A stretch of 64,000 nt of DNA from Enhydrobacter sp. (GCA_026126105.1 JAHCJV010000001.1:124001-188000); one strand, 5' to 3'; counted from the stretch's first letter, positions 16,354 through 25,799 are shown. The notes: generated from the letters alone by a model not told the origin. A program made the numbers and translations.

Positions 16354-18045
16354 ATGCATTTCTTGAAATCGGCAGTCGTTGGTGGCGCACTGGCGTTGGC
16401 CGCAACGGCTGCATCGGCCCAGGCTCCGGAGAAGCCGAAATACGGCGGCTCGCTGGAGATCGGCACGGTCTACGTGACCCTGTCGGCTCTGTCGTTCGAT
16501 CCAGCCGACTGGAACTGGAAGCTGAATCACGACACCGGCCTGTTCTACGAGCAACTGTTTGCCGCCGACCTGAGCAAGAGCAAGCAGCATGGCGGCAAGC
16601 ATCCGTTCTATGCCGACGCCTGGCTTCCCTCCGACGCGATCCGCGGCGAGCTGGTCGAGAGCTGGAAGTGGGACGAGAACCCGCTGCGGGTCACCATGAA
16701 GGTGCGCCCGGGCGTGATGTTCCCGGAGAAGCCCGGCGTCATGAAGAAGCGCGAGCTGACCGCCGACGATATCGTCTTCGCCTACACCCGTCTCAGCACC
16801 AGCCCGAAGAAGATTGCGGGCTATTTCGATCACGTCGACAAGGTCGAGGCCCTCGACAAGTACACCGTCGTGTTCACCTTCAAGCATTTCAATGCCGAGT
16901 GGGACTATCGCTTCGGCTGGGGCTACTACTCGACGATCACGCCCAAGGAGGTTGCCGATGCCGGCGCGACCAACTGGAAAAACGTGAACGGCACGGGCCC
17001 CTACATGCTGACCGATTTCGTGCAGGGCAGCTCGAACACCTACACCAAGAACCCGGACTACTGGGGCAAGGAGACGATCGGCGGGACGGAGTACAAGCTG
17101 CCGTTCATCGACAAGATCACCTATCGCACCATCAAGGACGAGGCGACGTTCCTGACCGCATTGCGCACCGCCAAGCTCGACATGCTGGAGTCGATCCGCT
17201 GGAGCGCCGCCGACGACCTCAAGAAGACCACGCCCCAGCTCAAATGGTCGCGTTGGCTCAGCATGTCCGGAACGTTCCTGTCGATGCGGGTCGATACCAA
17301 GCCGTTCGACGACGTCCGTGTGCGCCGTGCCCTCAACATGGCGGTCAACAAGAAGGAGATCGTGCAGGCCTACTACGGCGGCAACGCCGAGCTCTTCGCC
17401 TATCCGCAGCATCCCGACTATCTCGGCTACTTCGAGCCGCTCGAGGCGATGCCTGCCTCGGTCAAGGAGCTGTTCGAGTACAATCCCGACAAGGCGAAGA
17501 AGCTGCTGGCGGAGGCGGGCTATCCCAAGGGCTTCAGCTTCAAGGTCCAGGTCTGCTCCTGCAGCCCCGACCATATGGACCTGTTGCCGCTTGTCGCCGC
17601 CTACCTAGAGCAGGTCGGCGTCAAGCTCGAGATACAGCCCATGGAGTACGCCGCCTTCCTGTCGGCGATGACGACCAAGACCGTCGCGCCGGGTTACTTC
17701 ATGAACAATGGTCACACCAACCCTACGACGTCGATCCGCAAGAGCTTCGTCACCAAGGAAGTCTGGAACCCGTCGCAATACTCCGATCCCGCCTTCGACA
17801 AGAAGGTCGCCGACATGTACCAGGAGCGCGACGAGGGCAAGCGCCAGGCGATGATCAAGGAGCTGACGCGCGAGATCCTCGACAAGGCGCCGTACATCTG
17901 GTTGCCGACTCCCTACATCTATACGGCGTGGTGGCCGTGGGTGAAGGGTTACAACGGTGAGCTGCGCGCCGGCGCCGTGCGCCCCGGCCCGATCTATGCC
18001 CGCATGTGGATCGACGAAGAGCTCAAGAAGAAGATGGGCAAGTGA
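16354..18045 (+). CDS. Peptide-type ABC transporter substrate-binding protein (SBP_bac_5)
   Basis: The 563-residue periplasmic receptor has a cleavable signal ([11 protein letters not shown] through ASAQA, about 22 residues) and the family-5 fold. Marks are [20 protein letters not shown], the [11 protein letters not shown] stretch, [18 protein letters not shown] and the C-terminal lobe. It determines the specificity of the importer, which may be peptides, opines or other amphiphilic compounds; the sequence does not say which. GGGAG precedes ATG 16354. It is separated from the ATPase genes by a long intergenic palindrome. Confidence 0.9.
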   Translation: MHFLKSAVVGGALALAATAASAQAPEKPKYGGSLEIGTVYVTLSALSFDPADWNWKLNHDTGLFYEQLFAADLSKSKQHGGKHPFYADAWLPSDAIRGELVESWKWDENPLRVTMKVRPGVMFPEKPGVMKKRELTADDIVFAYTRLSTSPKKIAGYFDHVDKVEALDKYTVVFTFKHFNAEWDYRFGWGYYSTITPKEVADAGATNWKNVNGTGPYMLTDFVQGSSNTYTKNPDYWGKETIGGTEYKLPFIDKITYRTIKDEATFLTALRTAKLDMLESIRWSAADDLKKTTPQLKWSRWLSMSGTFLSMRVDTKPFDDVRVRRALNMAVNKKEIVQAYYGGNAELFAYPQHPDYLGYFEPLEAMPASVKELFEYNPDKAKKLLAEAGYPKGFSFKVQVCSCSPDHMDLLPLVAAYLEQVGVKLEIQPMEYAAFLSAMTTKTVAPGYFMNNGHTNPTTSIRKSFVTKEVWNPSQYSDPAFDKKVADMYQERDEGKRQAMIKELTREILDKAPYIWLPTPYIYTAWWPWVKGYNGELRAGAVRPGPIYARMWIDEELKKKMGK

Positions 18046-18074
18046 GAGTGATGGAAGTCCACCTCGCCCTCCTT

Positions 18075-18164
18075 GTCATCCTGAGCGCAGCGAAGGATCT
18101 AACGCCGACTCCAAAGGCGTTCTGTGGAGGTGGCGCGAGGTCCTTCGCTTACGCTCAGGACGAC
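18075..18164. repeat. Intergenic palindromic repeat between receptor and ATPase genes
   Basis: Two long arms face each other. The left arm, 18075-18100, contains ATCCTGAGCGCAGCGAAGGA. The right arm, 18138-18164, contains TCCTTCGCTTACGCTCAGGA. A second nested pair, AACGCC at 18101-18106 with GGCGTT at 18116-18121, fills the loop, so the transcript could fold into one near-continuous hairpin. Motifs of the type CCTGAGCG...CGAAGGATC recur as intergenic repeats in many bacteria. Placed after the receptor gene, it could raise receptor mRNA over the ATPases. Confidence 0.8.
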
Positions 18165-18169
18165 AGAGG

Positions 18170-19153
18170 ATGAACACTCCTCTCCTCAGCGTCCGCAATC
18201 TCTCGACCCGCTTCCGCACCGAGCGTGGCACGGTGCGGGCGGTCGACAATGTGTCGTTCGACGTCGCGCCCGGCGAAACCCTGGCGATCGTGGGCGAGTC
18301 TGGTTCGGGCAAGAGTGTCACCGCTCTCTCGATCCTGCGCTTGATTCCCGACCCGCCGGGCAAGATCGAATCGGGCGAGATCCTGTTCGACGGCAAGGAC
18401 CTGCTGAAGCTCGACGACGAGGGCATCCGCGCGATCCGCGGCGACCGCATCGCCATGATCTTCCAGGAGCCGATGAGCTCGCTCAACCCGGCGCTCACCG
18501 TCGGTCTTCAGGTCGGCGAGCCGATCAACCTGCACCGCAAGACGGTGTGGGCCAAGGCGCTCGACAAGGCGGCCGAGCTGCTCGGCAAGGTGCGCATTCC
18601 CGACGGCCGCAGCCGGCTGGGTTCCTATCCTCATCAGTATTCCGGCGGTATGCGCCAGAGGGTCATGATCGCCATGGCGCTGGCTTGCCAGCCGAGGCTG
18701 ATCATTGCCGACGAGCCGACCACGGCGCTCGACGTCACGGTCCAGGCGCAGATCCTGGCGCTGCTCAAGGAACTCACCCGCGAGACCAATTCGGCGATGA
18801 TCCTGATCACCCACGACCTCGGCGTCGTGGCGCGCTACGCCGACCGGGTCGCCGTGATGTATGGCGGCCGCATCGTCGAGACCGCGCCGGCGCGCCAGCT
18901 CTACAAGACCCCGCGCCATCCCTATACGCGCGGCCTCATGGCCTCAGTGCCGCGGCTCGACGGCGATACCGAACGGCCGCTGGTGCCGATCGAAGGCCAG
19001 CCGCCCGACCTTGCCAGCCTGCCGCCCGGCTGTCCCTTCGCGCCGCGCTGCAAGGATGTGACCGAGCGCTGCCGCATCGAACGTCCGCCGCTGTTCGAGA
19101 GCGGCCCCAGTCATTTATCGGCCTGTTTCTATCATGAACGCCTCGCGGCCTGA
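18170..19153 (+). CDS. Peptide-type ABC transporter ATP-binding protein (DppD-like)
   Basis: The 327-residue ATPase has Walker [10 protein letters not shown]-loop [14 protein letters not shown], signature YSGGMRQRV, Walker [13 protein letters not shown] and switch His [10 protein letters not shown]. The C-terminal oligopeptide-transporter extension carries the Cys pattern [10 protein letters not shown]...CRIERPP that binds an iron-sulfur cluster in DppD-type proteins. ATG 18170 has GAGG just upstream, at the edge of the palindrome. Its last 20 bases overlap the DppF-like gene. Confidence 0.93.
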   Translation: MNTPLLSVRNLSTRFRTERGTVRAVDNVSFDVAPGETLAIVGESGSGKSVTALSILRLIPDPPGKIESGEILFDGKDLLKLDDEGIRAIRGDRIAMIFQEPMSSLNPALTVGLQVGEPINLHRKTVWAKALDKAAELLGKVRIPDGRSRLGSYPHQYSGGMRQRVMIAMALACQPRLIIADEPTTALDVTVQAQILALLKELTRETNSAMILITHDLGVVARYADRVAVMYGGRIVETAPARQLYKTPRHPYTRGLMASVPRLDGDTERPLVPIEGQPPDLASLPPGCPFAPRCKDVTERCRIERPPLFESGPSHLSACFYHERLAA

Positions 19154-20144
19154 TCCCGTCCTCGCCGTCCAGGACCTCAAGGTCCATTTCCCGATCACGT
19201 CCGGCATCATCGCCCGGCGCCAGGTCGGCACCGTGAAGGCGGTCGACGGCGTTAGCTTCACCGTGCGGCGCGGCGAGACGCTCGGCCTGGTTGGCGAATC
19301 GGGCTGCGGCAAGTCGACCACGGGGCTCGCGGTGCTTCGCATGCTCGACATCACCTCGGGCAAGGTCGAGTTCGAGGGCGAGGATATCTCGGGTTACGAC
19401 CGCGCGCGCATGCGGCCGATCCGCGCCAAGATGCAGATGGTCTATCAGGACCCCTACGGCTCGCTGAACCCGCGCATGAAGGTGGCCGACATCGTCGGCG
19501 AGCCGCTGGTCGTGCACGGGCTTGCGTCGGACAAGGACAAGTACCGCGCGCGGGTCGCCGCGCTGCTCAAGATGGTCGGCCTGCTGCCCGACATGGCCGA
19601 GCGCTACCCGCACGAATTCTCAGGCGGCCAGCGGCAGCGCATCGGCATCGCGCGTGCGATAGCGCTGGAGCCGACCTTGCTGATCTGCGACGAGCCTGTG
19701 TCGGCGCTCGACGTCTCGATCCAGGCGCAGGTGGTGAACCTGTTCATGGAGCTGCAGGAGAGGCTCGGCCTCACCTACATCTTCATCGCGCACGATCTGT
19801 CGGTGGTGCGCCACATCAGCGACCGCATCGCCGTGATGTATCTCGGCCGTATCGTCGAGATCGCCACGCGCGACCAGCTCTACAAGGACCCGCTGCACCC
19901 CTACACCCAGGCGCTGCTCGCGGCCGTGCCGATCGCCGATCCCGAGATCGAGGCCCAGCGCGGCCAGCAGATCATTGTCGGCGAGATTCCGAGCGCGCTG
20001 CGCCCGCCGCCCGGCTGCCGCTTCCACACGCGCTGCCCCAAGGCGATGGAGATCTGCAAGTCGGTCGACCCGCCGATGAAGGAGATGCCCGACGGCCGCG
20101 CGGTGGCCTGCCATCTGCATGGTTCCCCCGCTCTCGGCGGGTGA
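19134..20144 (+). CDS. Peptide-type ABC transporter ATP-binding protein (DppF-like)
   Basis: The second ATPase of the importer has 336 residues. It has Walker [10 protein letters not shown]-loop [15 protein letters not shown], signature [14 protein letters not shown], Walker [13 protein letters not shown] and H-loop FIAHDLSVV. The C-terminal Cys motif is [17 protein letters not shown]. An early insert, [20 protein letters not shown], is typical of the DppF subclass. It heterodimerises with the preceding protein and is the last gene of the GntR-regulated operon. Confidence 0.93.
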   Translation: MNASRPDPVLAVQDLKVHFPITSGIIARRQVGTVKAVDGVSFTVRRGETLGLVGESGCGKSTTGLAVLRMLDITSGKVEFEGEDISGYDRARMRPIRAKMQMVYQDPYGSLNPRMKVADIVGEPLVVHGLASDKDKYRARVAALLKMVGLLPDMAERYPHEFSGGQRQRIGIARAIALEPTLLICDEPVSALDVSIQAQVVNLFMELQERLGLTYIFIAHDLSVVRHISDRIAVMYLGRIVEIATRDQLYKDPLHPYTQALLAAVPIADPEIEAQRGQQIIVGEIPSALRPPPGCRFHTRCPKAMEICKSVDPPMKEMPDGRAVACHLHGSPALGG

Positions 20145-20224
20145 GGCCCGGTCAACAGGCTCAGGCGACGGCAGCGAGCATGTGGATGTTGCCCTCGGCC
20201 GGCGAGGCGAGGCCTCGGGTGGGA

Positions 20225-21055
20225 TCATCCAGGTACATCGGTACTGCCCCGGCTCCACAGCAGAAGGCGCCGCTCGCTGAAATCCATCAACGATGTCAGT
20301 GTCATCACCAGGAACGCCACGATCAGGATGAGCGCCATCACTCCCGCCACGTCGAACCGGCCGCTGAAGGTTTGCAGCAGCAGGCCGAGCCCGCTCTTGG
20401 CGGCGATCATCTCGCCGATCACGGCACCGGCGCTGCAGTAGATCAGCGTGAGCTTGAGGCCGGCAAAGATGCCCGGAAGTGCCCAGGGCAGGCGCACATG
20501 GCGGAACAGCCTGAACTCGGAGGCTCCGAAGAGCCGCGACATCAGCAGCAGATCGCGATCGACGTTCTTGAGGCCGCCGAGCGTGCTCAGCAGCATGATG
20601 AAGTAGCCGAGCGAGAAGGCGAGCACGACCTTCGAGGCGATGCCGATGCCGAACCAAAGGACGAACAGCGGCCCGAGCGCGATGCGCGGCATGCTGTTGA
20701 AGGCGGTCAGGAAGGGCGATAGGACCCGGTTGAGCCAGTCGTTGCGGTCCAGCACGACCGCCGACGCGATCCCGAAAATGACGGACAGGACAAAGGCGAT
20801 CGCGATCTCGAGAAGCGTCGTGCCGAGATCGGGCAGCACTTCGCCTTGCGCGAAGAGCAGCCACAGCGAGCGCGCGACGCTGGCGGGTGTCGAGATGAAG
20901 GCCGCATTGGCAAATCCCATTTCGACTGCGCCCTGCCAGAGCGCAAGGAAGAGCGCCAGGAAGGCCACCCGTGCGGCCATGATCGCGCCGGATCGCTGGC
21001 CCGCCGAGCGGGCAGCGGCGTCGAGCGCGGATTCGGAATTGGCGATGTCGGTCAT
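20225..21055 (-). CDS. ABC transporter permease, SsuC/TauC type
   Basis: The 276-residue integral membrane protein starts ATG 21055, overlapping the ATPase stop (ATGA). It has five to six hydrophobic helices and the conserved cytoplasmic loop LFGASEFRLFRHVRLPWALPGIFAGLKL, the EAA contact for the ATPase. Upstream, FLTAFNSMPRIALGPLFVLWFGIG is typical of nitrate/sulfonate/thiamine-precursor-type permeases. It forms an importer with the next two genes upstream. Confidence 0.9.
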   Translation of the reverse strand: MTDIANSESALDAAARSAGQRSGAIMAARVAFLALFLALWQGAVEMGFANAAFISTPASVARSLWLLFAQGEVLPDLGTTLLEIAIAFVLSVIFGIASAVVLDRNDWLNRVLSPFLTAFNSMPRIALGPLFVLWFGIGIASKVVLAFSLGYFIMLLSTLGGLKNVDRDLLLMSRLFGASEFRLFRHVRLPWALPGIFAGLKLTLIYCSAGAVIGEMIAAKSGLGLLLQTFSGRFDVAGVMALILIVAFLVMTLTSLMDFSERRLLLWSRGSTDVPG

Positions 21056-21816
21056 TGCGCGCTCGCCTTCAGGGCCGTCCAGGTCCTGCGATAGAGATCG
21101 TGATACTGGGCATCGGCCTGAAGCGATTCGGCCGATCGCGGCCGCGAGAGTTCGACGCGGATCTCGTCGACGACGCCCGTGCCTTTGCTGGACATCACCA
21201 GCACGCGGTCGGCCAGCGTGATCGCCTCGCCGATGTCGTGCGTCACGAACACCACGGTGGCCCCGCTGCTCTCCCACAGACCGAGCAGCTGGTCATGGAG
21301 CACCAGCTTGGTCTGCGAATCGAGGGCGCTGAAGGGCTCGTCCATCAGATAGATGCTGCGCCCGACGGCGAATGCCCGTGCCAGCGAGGCGCGTTGGCGC
21401 ATGCCCTGCGAGAGCTTGGCGGGGTAGTAATCCCGATAGCGGATCAGCCCGACCTTCTCGATATAGGCTGCCGCCCGCCGCGCGCGCTCCTCGCGGCCCA
21501 CGCCGGAGAGCTGGAGACCATATTCGACATTGGCCGCGACGGTGCGCCAGGGCAGCAGCGCGTCGCGCGCCAGCACGTAGCAGATGTCGCTGCGGCCGGC
21601 AGCTGGAGGCTGGCGCTTGACCGTCACCGTGCCGCCGGACGCCGGCACCAGTCCGGCGATGACGTTGAGCAGCGTCGTCTTCCCGCAGCCGCTGGCACCG
21701 ATCAAGGCGACGAACTCACCCTGCGTGACGCCCAGATCCACGCCGGCCAGGGCATTGCGCGACTGCCCGAAATCGACCTTCAGGCCCCTCACATCTATGT
21801 CGATCTCGGCCATCAC
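21052..21816 (-). CDS. ABC transporter ATP-binding protein, SsuB/TauB type
   Basis: The 254-residue ATPase has Walker A GASGCGKT, signature LSQGMRQRASLARA, Walker B IYLMDEPFSALD and H-loop VFVTHDIGEAI. The Q-loop region reads VLARDALLPWRTV, as in the nitrate/sulfonate/taurine subclass. ATG 21816 is followed at once by ATG 21813; either may be used. It lies 9 bases after the receptor gene and overlaps the permease start. Confidence 0.92.
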   Translation of the reverse strand: MMAEIDIDVRGLKVDFGQSRNALAGVDLGVTQGEFVALIGASGCGKTTLLNVIAGLVPASGGTVTVKRQPPAAGRSDICYVLARDALLPWRTVAANVEYGLQLSGVGREERARRAAAYIEKVGLIRYRDYYPAKLSQGMRQRASLARAFAVGRSIYLMDEPFSALDSQTKLVLHDQLLGLWESSGATVVFVTHDIGEAITLADRVLVMSSKGTGVVDEIRVELSRPRSAESLQADAQYHDLYRRTWTALKASAQ

Positions 21817-21825
21817 CGACCGCTC

Positions 21826-22860
21826 CTAGTTCGGGCAGCTGAAGCTTTCCCGCACCGTTGCAGCGACCAGGTCGGCACGGGGCTTGGGTGCGGCGAGCAG
21901 CTTGTTGTCGACGAGCAGCCGCGACCAAGTGTCGATCGTACGCGTCGTTATCTCGGGACCGAAGGTCGGCAACAGGCGATTCACCATGTCCTTGTAGGCC
22001 GCATCGGAGAGATCGCTGACTTTGGCGAACTTCTGCATGAGCGCCACGACCTGATCGAGGTTGGCCGGATTGCTGTACCAGCAATAGGCCTCCTCCAGCG
22101 ATTTGGTGAAGCGGGAGACCAGCTCCGGCTTGCCGCTTATCGTGGATGTCGATGCCCACCAGCCATTGTAGCCGAGATCGTGAAGCGCCTTGGGTCCCTG
22201 GTTCCGCGCGAGATCGACGACGACGGTGCCCGATTTATTTGCGACCACGATCGAGGGCAGCGGCTCGATGCTGAGATAGGTGTCGATTGTGCCGCGCTCC
22301 AGAGCGGGTCGCGCCGTATTGGGCAGTCCCACCGCGAGGAACGTGACATCGCCCGGCTTGAAGCCGGCATCGGTCAGGACCATCTGCGAAATGAAGTGGA
22401 TTGAGACCCCAAGCGCCAGAACACCCCAGTTCTTGCCCACCAGATCCTTGATGACGGCGGGATAGCCCTCTGGAGCATGCGGCAGGGCCAGCCCCTTGCG
22501 GGCGATCAGCGCGAAGGGGACCTTCACTGTCGAGCCTGTGACGGCCCGGACCGGCAGCCCCTTGTCGACCGCCAGGATGAGATTGTCCCACGAGTTGTTG
22601 ACGAACGTGACACTGCCGCTGGCGACCGCGGCCGTCATCGCGGGGCCGCTGGATATCGGCACCAGCTCGACCGCGAGGCCGTTCTTCTCGAAGAACTTCA
22701 TCTCGTTGGCGACCAGCGCGGGCATCGAGATGAGCGCGCCAGGGTAGTAGCCCACGCTCGCCGAGAGCTTCTCCTGCGCCTCGGCCGGCTTTGTCGTAAA
22801 GACTGTAGCCGCCGCCATGAGTCCAAGGACCAGTGCCCCGGCAACGATTCCAACCCGCAT
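21826..22860 (-). CDS. ABC transporter substrate-binding protein, NMT1/SsuA-like
   Basis: The 344-residue periplasmic receptor has a signal peptide (MRVGIVAGALVLGLMAAATV up to about residue 29). The NMT1/SsuA-like fold follows, with the early GYYPGALISMPALVANEMKFFEKNGL, the alternating-site stretch SGSVTFVNNSWDNLILAVDKG, and PNTARPALERGTIDTYLSIEP. It feeds the downstream ATPase and permease. Adjacent genes for a CoA-transferase and an SMP-30 lactonase hint at an organic-acid or lactone substrate. This is inference from neighbourhood only. Confidence 0.88.
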   Translation of the reverse strand: MRVGIVAGALVLGLMAAATVFTTKPAEAQEKLSASVGYYPGALISMPALVANEMKFFEKNGLAVELVPISSGPAMTAAVASGSVTFVNNSWDNLILAVDKGLPVRAVTGSTVKVPFALIARKGLALPHAPEGYPAVIKDLVGKNWGVLALGVSIHFISQMVLTDAGFKPGDVTFLAVGLPNTARPALERGTIDTYLSIEPLPSIVVANKSGTVVVDLARNQGPKALHDLGYNGWWASTSTISGKPELVSRFTKSLEEAYCWYSNPANLDQVVALMQKFAKVSDLSDAAYKDMVNRLLPTFGPEITTRTIDTWSRLLVDNKLLAAPKPRADLVAATVRESFSCPN

Positions 22861-22889
22861 TTTCCGCCTCCCTGTTTCGGCCGCCCGGT

Positions 22890-24095
22890 TCACCAGACGC
22901 CATCGCGGTGGAGCGCTCGACGCTGTTCGGCGTCGTAGCCAAGCTCCTCCAGAATGCTGTCGTTGTCGGCCGCCAGCGGCGGCGCGGCGCGCAAGGGCGC
23001 GACCCGGCCGCCGTTGAGTTTGAAGCCCGCCGCCGGAAAAGAAGCCGCACGTTCCTGGCCTGCCAGCGGCAGCTGTCGGAACAGATCGCGCGCTGCAACC
23101 TGCTCTTCCTCGAGCAGCTCCGGAACCGACCGGACTGCGCCTGCTGGTACGCCCTCCGCGGCGAACCTGCGTTCCCATTCGATGGCGGGCCGTTCGGTCA
23201 TGGTGCGCGCGATGATGTCGCGAAGGACCTGCTGATTGCGCTTGCGCACCGCCGGATCGTGAAAACGCGGATCGGCGAGAAGATCCGGCCGGCCAAGAGC
23301 CCGGCAGAATGCAGTGAACTGCGCCTCGGTATTGGCCACGACGCTGAGCGGCGAGGAGCGGGTCTCGAACAGGCCGGACGTCGGCGCGCCGCTGGCCGCC
23401 GCATTGCCGATCGGTCCCGCCGCGATCCCGCCATTCACGTGGGCGGACACGATCGAGCCCATGCCGGCGACCGCACAATCGAGCATGCCGACATCGATCA
23501 TCTGGGCTTCGCCGGTCCGATCGCGCTCGCGCAAGGCGGCCAGGATCGCAACCGCCGCCGAAAGACCTGTCATGTAGTCGACCAGCGGCGGGCCGGTCCG
23601 GCTCGGCGCGGTCTGCGGCGTCCCAGTGACCGACATGATCCCCGACACCGCCTGGATGATGTGATCGTACGCCGGGCGCGGCGCCATCGGCCCGTCCTGG
23701 CCGAAGCCCGAGATCGAGCAGTAGACGATCCGCGGATTGACGGCCTCGATATCAGGAAAGCCGACGCCCAGGCGCGCCGCGGTGCCCGGTCGCCAGTTCT
23801 CGATCATGACGTCGACAGTGGTTGCGATCCGGCGGGCAATCTCGACGCCACGTGGATCCTTGAGATTGAGCGCGATCGACCTTTTACCCGCATTGCAGGA
23901 CAGGAAGGTGCTGCCCATGCCGGCGGCGACCAGCGCCTCGTCCCCGCCTTGACCGCGCATCCAATCGCCCTGCCCTGGCCGCTCGATCTTGATCGTCTCG
24001 GCGCCGAGCAGCGTGAGCATGTAGGAGGAGTAGGGACCGGCGATGACGCTCGCGCATTCGAGCACGCGCACGCCGGCGAGCGGCAGCCGTTTCAT
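22890..24095 (-). CDS. CaiB/BaiF-family CoA-transferase (class III)
   Basis: The 401-residue enzyme has the family start LAGVRVLECASVIAGPYSSYMLTLLGAETIKIERPGQGD. The loop RSIALNLKDPRG follows, with the region VMIENWRPGTAARLGVG and YCSISGFGQDGPMAPRPAYDHIIQA. Class III enzymes move CoA between carboxylic acids through an Asp-bound thioester; the matching Asp is in the MIDVGMLDC segment or nearby. ATG 24095 overlaps the stop of the SMP-30 gene by 4 bases, so the two are coupled. The acid handled is unknown. Confidence 0.9.
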   Translation of the reverse strand: MKRLPLAGVRVLECASVIAGPYSSYMLTLLGAETIKIERPGQGDWMRGQGGDEALVAAGMGSTFLSCNAGKRSIALNLKDPRGVEIARRIATTVDVMIENWRPGTAARLGVGFPDIEAVNPRIVYCSISGFGQDGPMAPRPAYDHIIQAVSGIMSVTGTPQTAPSRTGPPLVDYMTGLSAAVAILAALRERDRTGEAQMIDVGMLDCAVAGMGSIVSAHVNGGIAAGPIGNAAASGAPTSGLFETRSSPLSVVANTEAQFTAFCRALGRPDLLADPRFHDPAVRKRNQQVLRDIIARTMTERPAIEWERRFAAEGVPAGAVRSVPELLEEEQVAARDLFRQLPLAGQERAASFPAAGFKLNGGRVAPLRAAPPLAADNDSILEELGYDAEQRRALHRDGVW

Positions 24096-24982
24096 TCGCA
24101 ATACCTCGGCTCGGGAATGCCCCGGGTGCCCAGCCCCCGGATGGCGAAGACATGGCCGGCGAGCGGCTGCGCCTGCCGCGCCGCTTCGTCGAGGAATCGG
24201 CTGGCTGACGTCACGAAGAGGATGTCGAGATCGGCACCGCCGAAGGCGCACAGCGTAGGGTTGGCCACCGGCAGCCGGATGTGGCGGATGAGCCGGCCGC
24301 CGGGATCGAACTGAGCGACCGCGCTGCCACGGAACAGCGCGGCCCAGTAGCAGCCATCCGAGTCGACGGTCGCGCCGTCGACGAAGCCGCTGATGTAATC
24401 CGTCGAGAGGAACCGCCGGCGATTGCCGATCTCTCCGGTGGCGATGTCGAAATCGCACTGCCACACGGTTCGCGTGAAAGTGTCGGCGAAGTACATCAGC
24501 CGATCGTCGGGGCTCCAGGCGATGCCGTTGCCGACGGCCTGCCCGTCGTACATCAGCCTGGGCGCGCGGCCGGACTCGAGCCGCCACAGCGCGCCGGTCG
24601 GCGTGCGATGGTCGGTATTCACCGAAGCGCACCAGAACCGGCCGGCGCGATCGCATTTGCCGTCGTTCAGGCGGTTCGTCGCGGGGCGGTCCGCCTCGAC
24701 GGCGGCGATCAGGCGCGCCGTGCACCGCTCGGGATCGAGGTGATAGAAGCCGCCCTTGACGCCGGCGACGAGGCCGCCCGCCGTGTGGGGGGCAATCGAT
24801 CCGATCGGCAAGCCGGACAAGGCGTCCGAGAGGTCGATGCAGCGTGTCTCGCGCGACGCGGGATCGAGCGCATGGATCTCCGTCTTCCAGGCATCGATCC
24901 AGCACAGGCGCCGCGCGTCGGCGTCCCAGTACGGCGACTCGCCCAGATCGTTGGCAACGGAGGACACGCAAGCAATGTCCAC
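24092..24982 (-). CDS. SMP-30/gluconolactonase family protein
   Basis: The 296-residue six-bladed propeller hydrolase has the family N-terminus LGESPYWDADARRLCWIDAWKTEIHALDP. Its metal ligands fit the family: Glu15 in GESP, Asn103 in RLNDGKCD, Asn152 in GNGIAWSPDDRLMYFADT, and an Asp in SGFVDGATVDSDGCYWAALF. Such enzymes open sugar or other lactones using a divalent metal. It is first in the operon with the CoA-transferase and importer, divergent from the MarR regulator. Confidence 0.92.
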   Translation of the reverse strand: MDIACVSSVANDLGESPYWDADARRLCWIDAWKTEIHALDPASRETRCIDLSDALSGLPIGSIAPHTAGGLVAGVKGGFYHLDPERCTARLIAAVEADRPATNRLNDGKCDRAGRFWCASVNTDHRTPTGALWRLESGRAPRLMYDGQAVGNGIAWSPDDRLMYFADTFTRTVWQCDFDIATGEIGNRRRFLSTDYISGFVDGATVDSDGCYWAALFRGSAVAQFDPGGRLIRHIRLPVANPTLCAFGGADLDILFVTSASRFLDEAARQAQPLAGHVFAIRGLGTRGIPEPRYCE

Positions 24983-25009
24983 GCGTATCCCTCTCTGCGT
25001 TCCAAATTA

Positions 25010-25052
25010 GTAGTGATCACTACCATATGACTTGAGCCCTTGCAGGGTCAAG
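25010..25052. promoter_or_regulatory. Palindromic operator candidate between SMP-30 and marR genes
   Basis: A perfect 14-base palindrome, GTAGTGATCACTAC at 25010-25023, lies in the 85-base divergent gap. A second inverted repeat, CTTGA.CCCT...AGGG.TCAAG, follows at 25031-25052. MarR dimers bind palindromes of about this size in divergent promoters, so 25010-25023 is the likely operator. Control of both directions is inferred. Confidence 0.6.
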
Positions 25053-25067
25053 TGCTAAGCCCGCGAC

Positions 25068-25538
25068 ATGCGAGAGCCGAAGTCCGCCACCGACCTTTTG
25101 ACCTACCGCCTTCTTCGGCTCTCGAACACGCTCGGCCTCTACAGCAATCGCCGCTACAGGAAGGACTACGGCGTCACACTTCCCGAATGGCGCGTGCTCT
25201 CAATCATCGCGCTGCTAAAGTCGACGAGTGCCGGCGACATTGCCCGCGCGCTGGCGACGGACAAGGCGTGGGTCGGCCTGACCGTCAAGAAACTGGGCCG
25301 GCGCGGCTTCATCGACCGCTCGCGGGACAAGCAAGACCAGCGGCGGACCCTGCTCGGACTCACCAAGCACGGCAAAGAGGTTCACGACGCGATCATGGCC
25401 AACGCCCGCCGTCGGCAGAAACGTCTGCTCGGCGCTTTGCCCGACGGTACGGTGGACGTGCTGATCGATTGCCTCGAGCGGCTCCAGTCGGAAGCCGACC
25501 TGATGCTGGAGGAAGTCAGCCAGGACGCGCGGGATTAG
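25068..25538 (+). CDS. MarR-family transcriptional regulator
   Basis: The 156-residue protein has dimerisation helices at both ends. Its winged helix-turn-helix core reads TLPEWRVLSIIALLKSTSAGDIARALATDKAWVGLTVKKLGRRGFIDRSRDKQDQRRTLLGLT in outline. The wing, with D-x-R-x-x-L-L-G-L-T, is typical. It diverges from the SMP-30/CoA-transferase/ABC operon with a strong palindrome between, so it is the probable repressor of that operon, released by a small (often aromatic) ligand. Confidence 0.9.
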   Translation: MREPKSATDLLTYRLLRLSNTLGLYSNRRYRKDYGVTLPEWRVLSIIALLKSTSAGDIARALATDKAWVGLTVKKLGRRGFIDRSRDKQDQRRTLLGLTKHGKEVHDAIMANARRRQKRLLGALPDGTVDVLIDCLERLQSEADLMLEEVSQDARD

Positions 25539-25547
25539 GAGATCGTC

Positions 25548-25652
25548 GTGACGACGATCCATCTCTTGTTTATCGCCGACAAGCGGCCAACCGCGCTCAA
25601 TGTCACCGTCCAGGCGCAGATCCAGGCGATGGTCGAAGGGCTCACGCGCTGA
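25548..25652 (+). pseudogene. Fragment of a peptide-type ABC ATPase gene
   Basis: A 34-codon frame (GTG 25548 to TGA 25652) encodes LLFIADKRPTALNVTVQAQI followed by QAMVEGLTR. This is the Walker B and D-loop block of DppD-type ATPases (compare [20 protein letters not shown] in the gene at 18170). The Walker B Glu-Pro is degraded to Lys-Arg-Pro and nothing of the gene remains on either side. It sits directly after marR with a passable GGAG site, so it may still be transcribed. It reads as a relic, not a functional gene. Confidence 0.72.
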
Positions 25653-25799
25653 ATTGCGACCGGGCGATGGAACCCGTGCCAAGGCCCGGACAGAGGCCCT
25701 GCACCTGAAAATGGCTCCCTTTGCTTCATGCCGCGTATATGCACGGAAGAGGCAAGCTGTAAGTGCCGACCCCCGTCATTGGAGATATTGGATTGCCAC

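Noticed and set aside
18075..18164. The palindrome was considered as an intrinsic terminator or insertion-sequence end.
   Set aside because: There is no U-run after the stem, no transposase and no visible target duplication. It fits an intergenic palindromic repeat better.
20162..20224. Minus-strand reading LASPAEGNIHMLAAVA resembles a short piece of the acyl-CoA dehydrogenase at 26180 (CASPDEGNIHLLDVV).
   Set aside because: Only about 12 residues match and no flanking similarity is visible. Too short to call a remnant without a database search.
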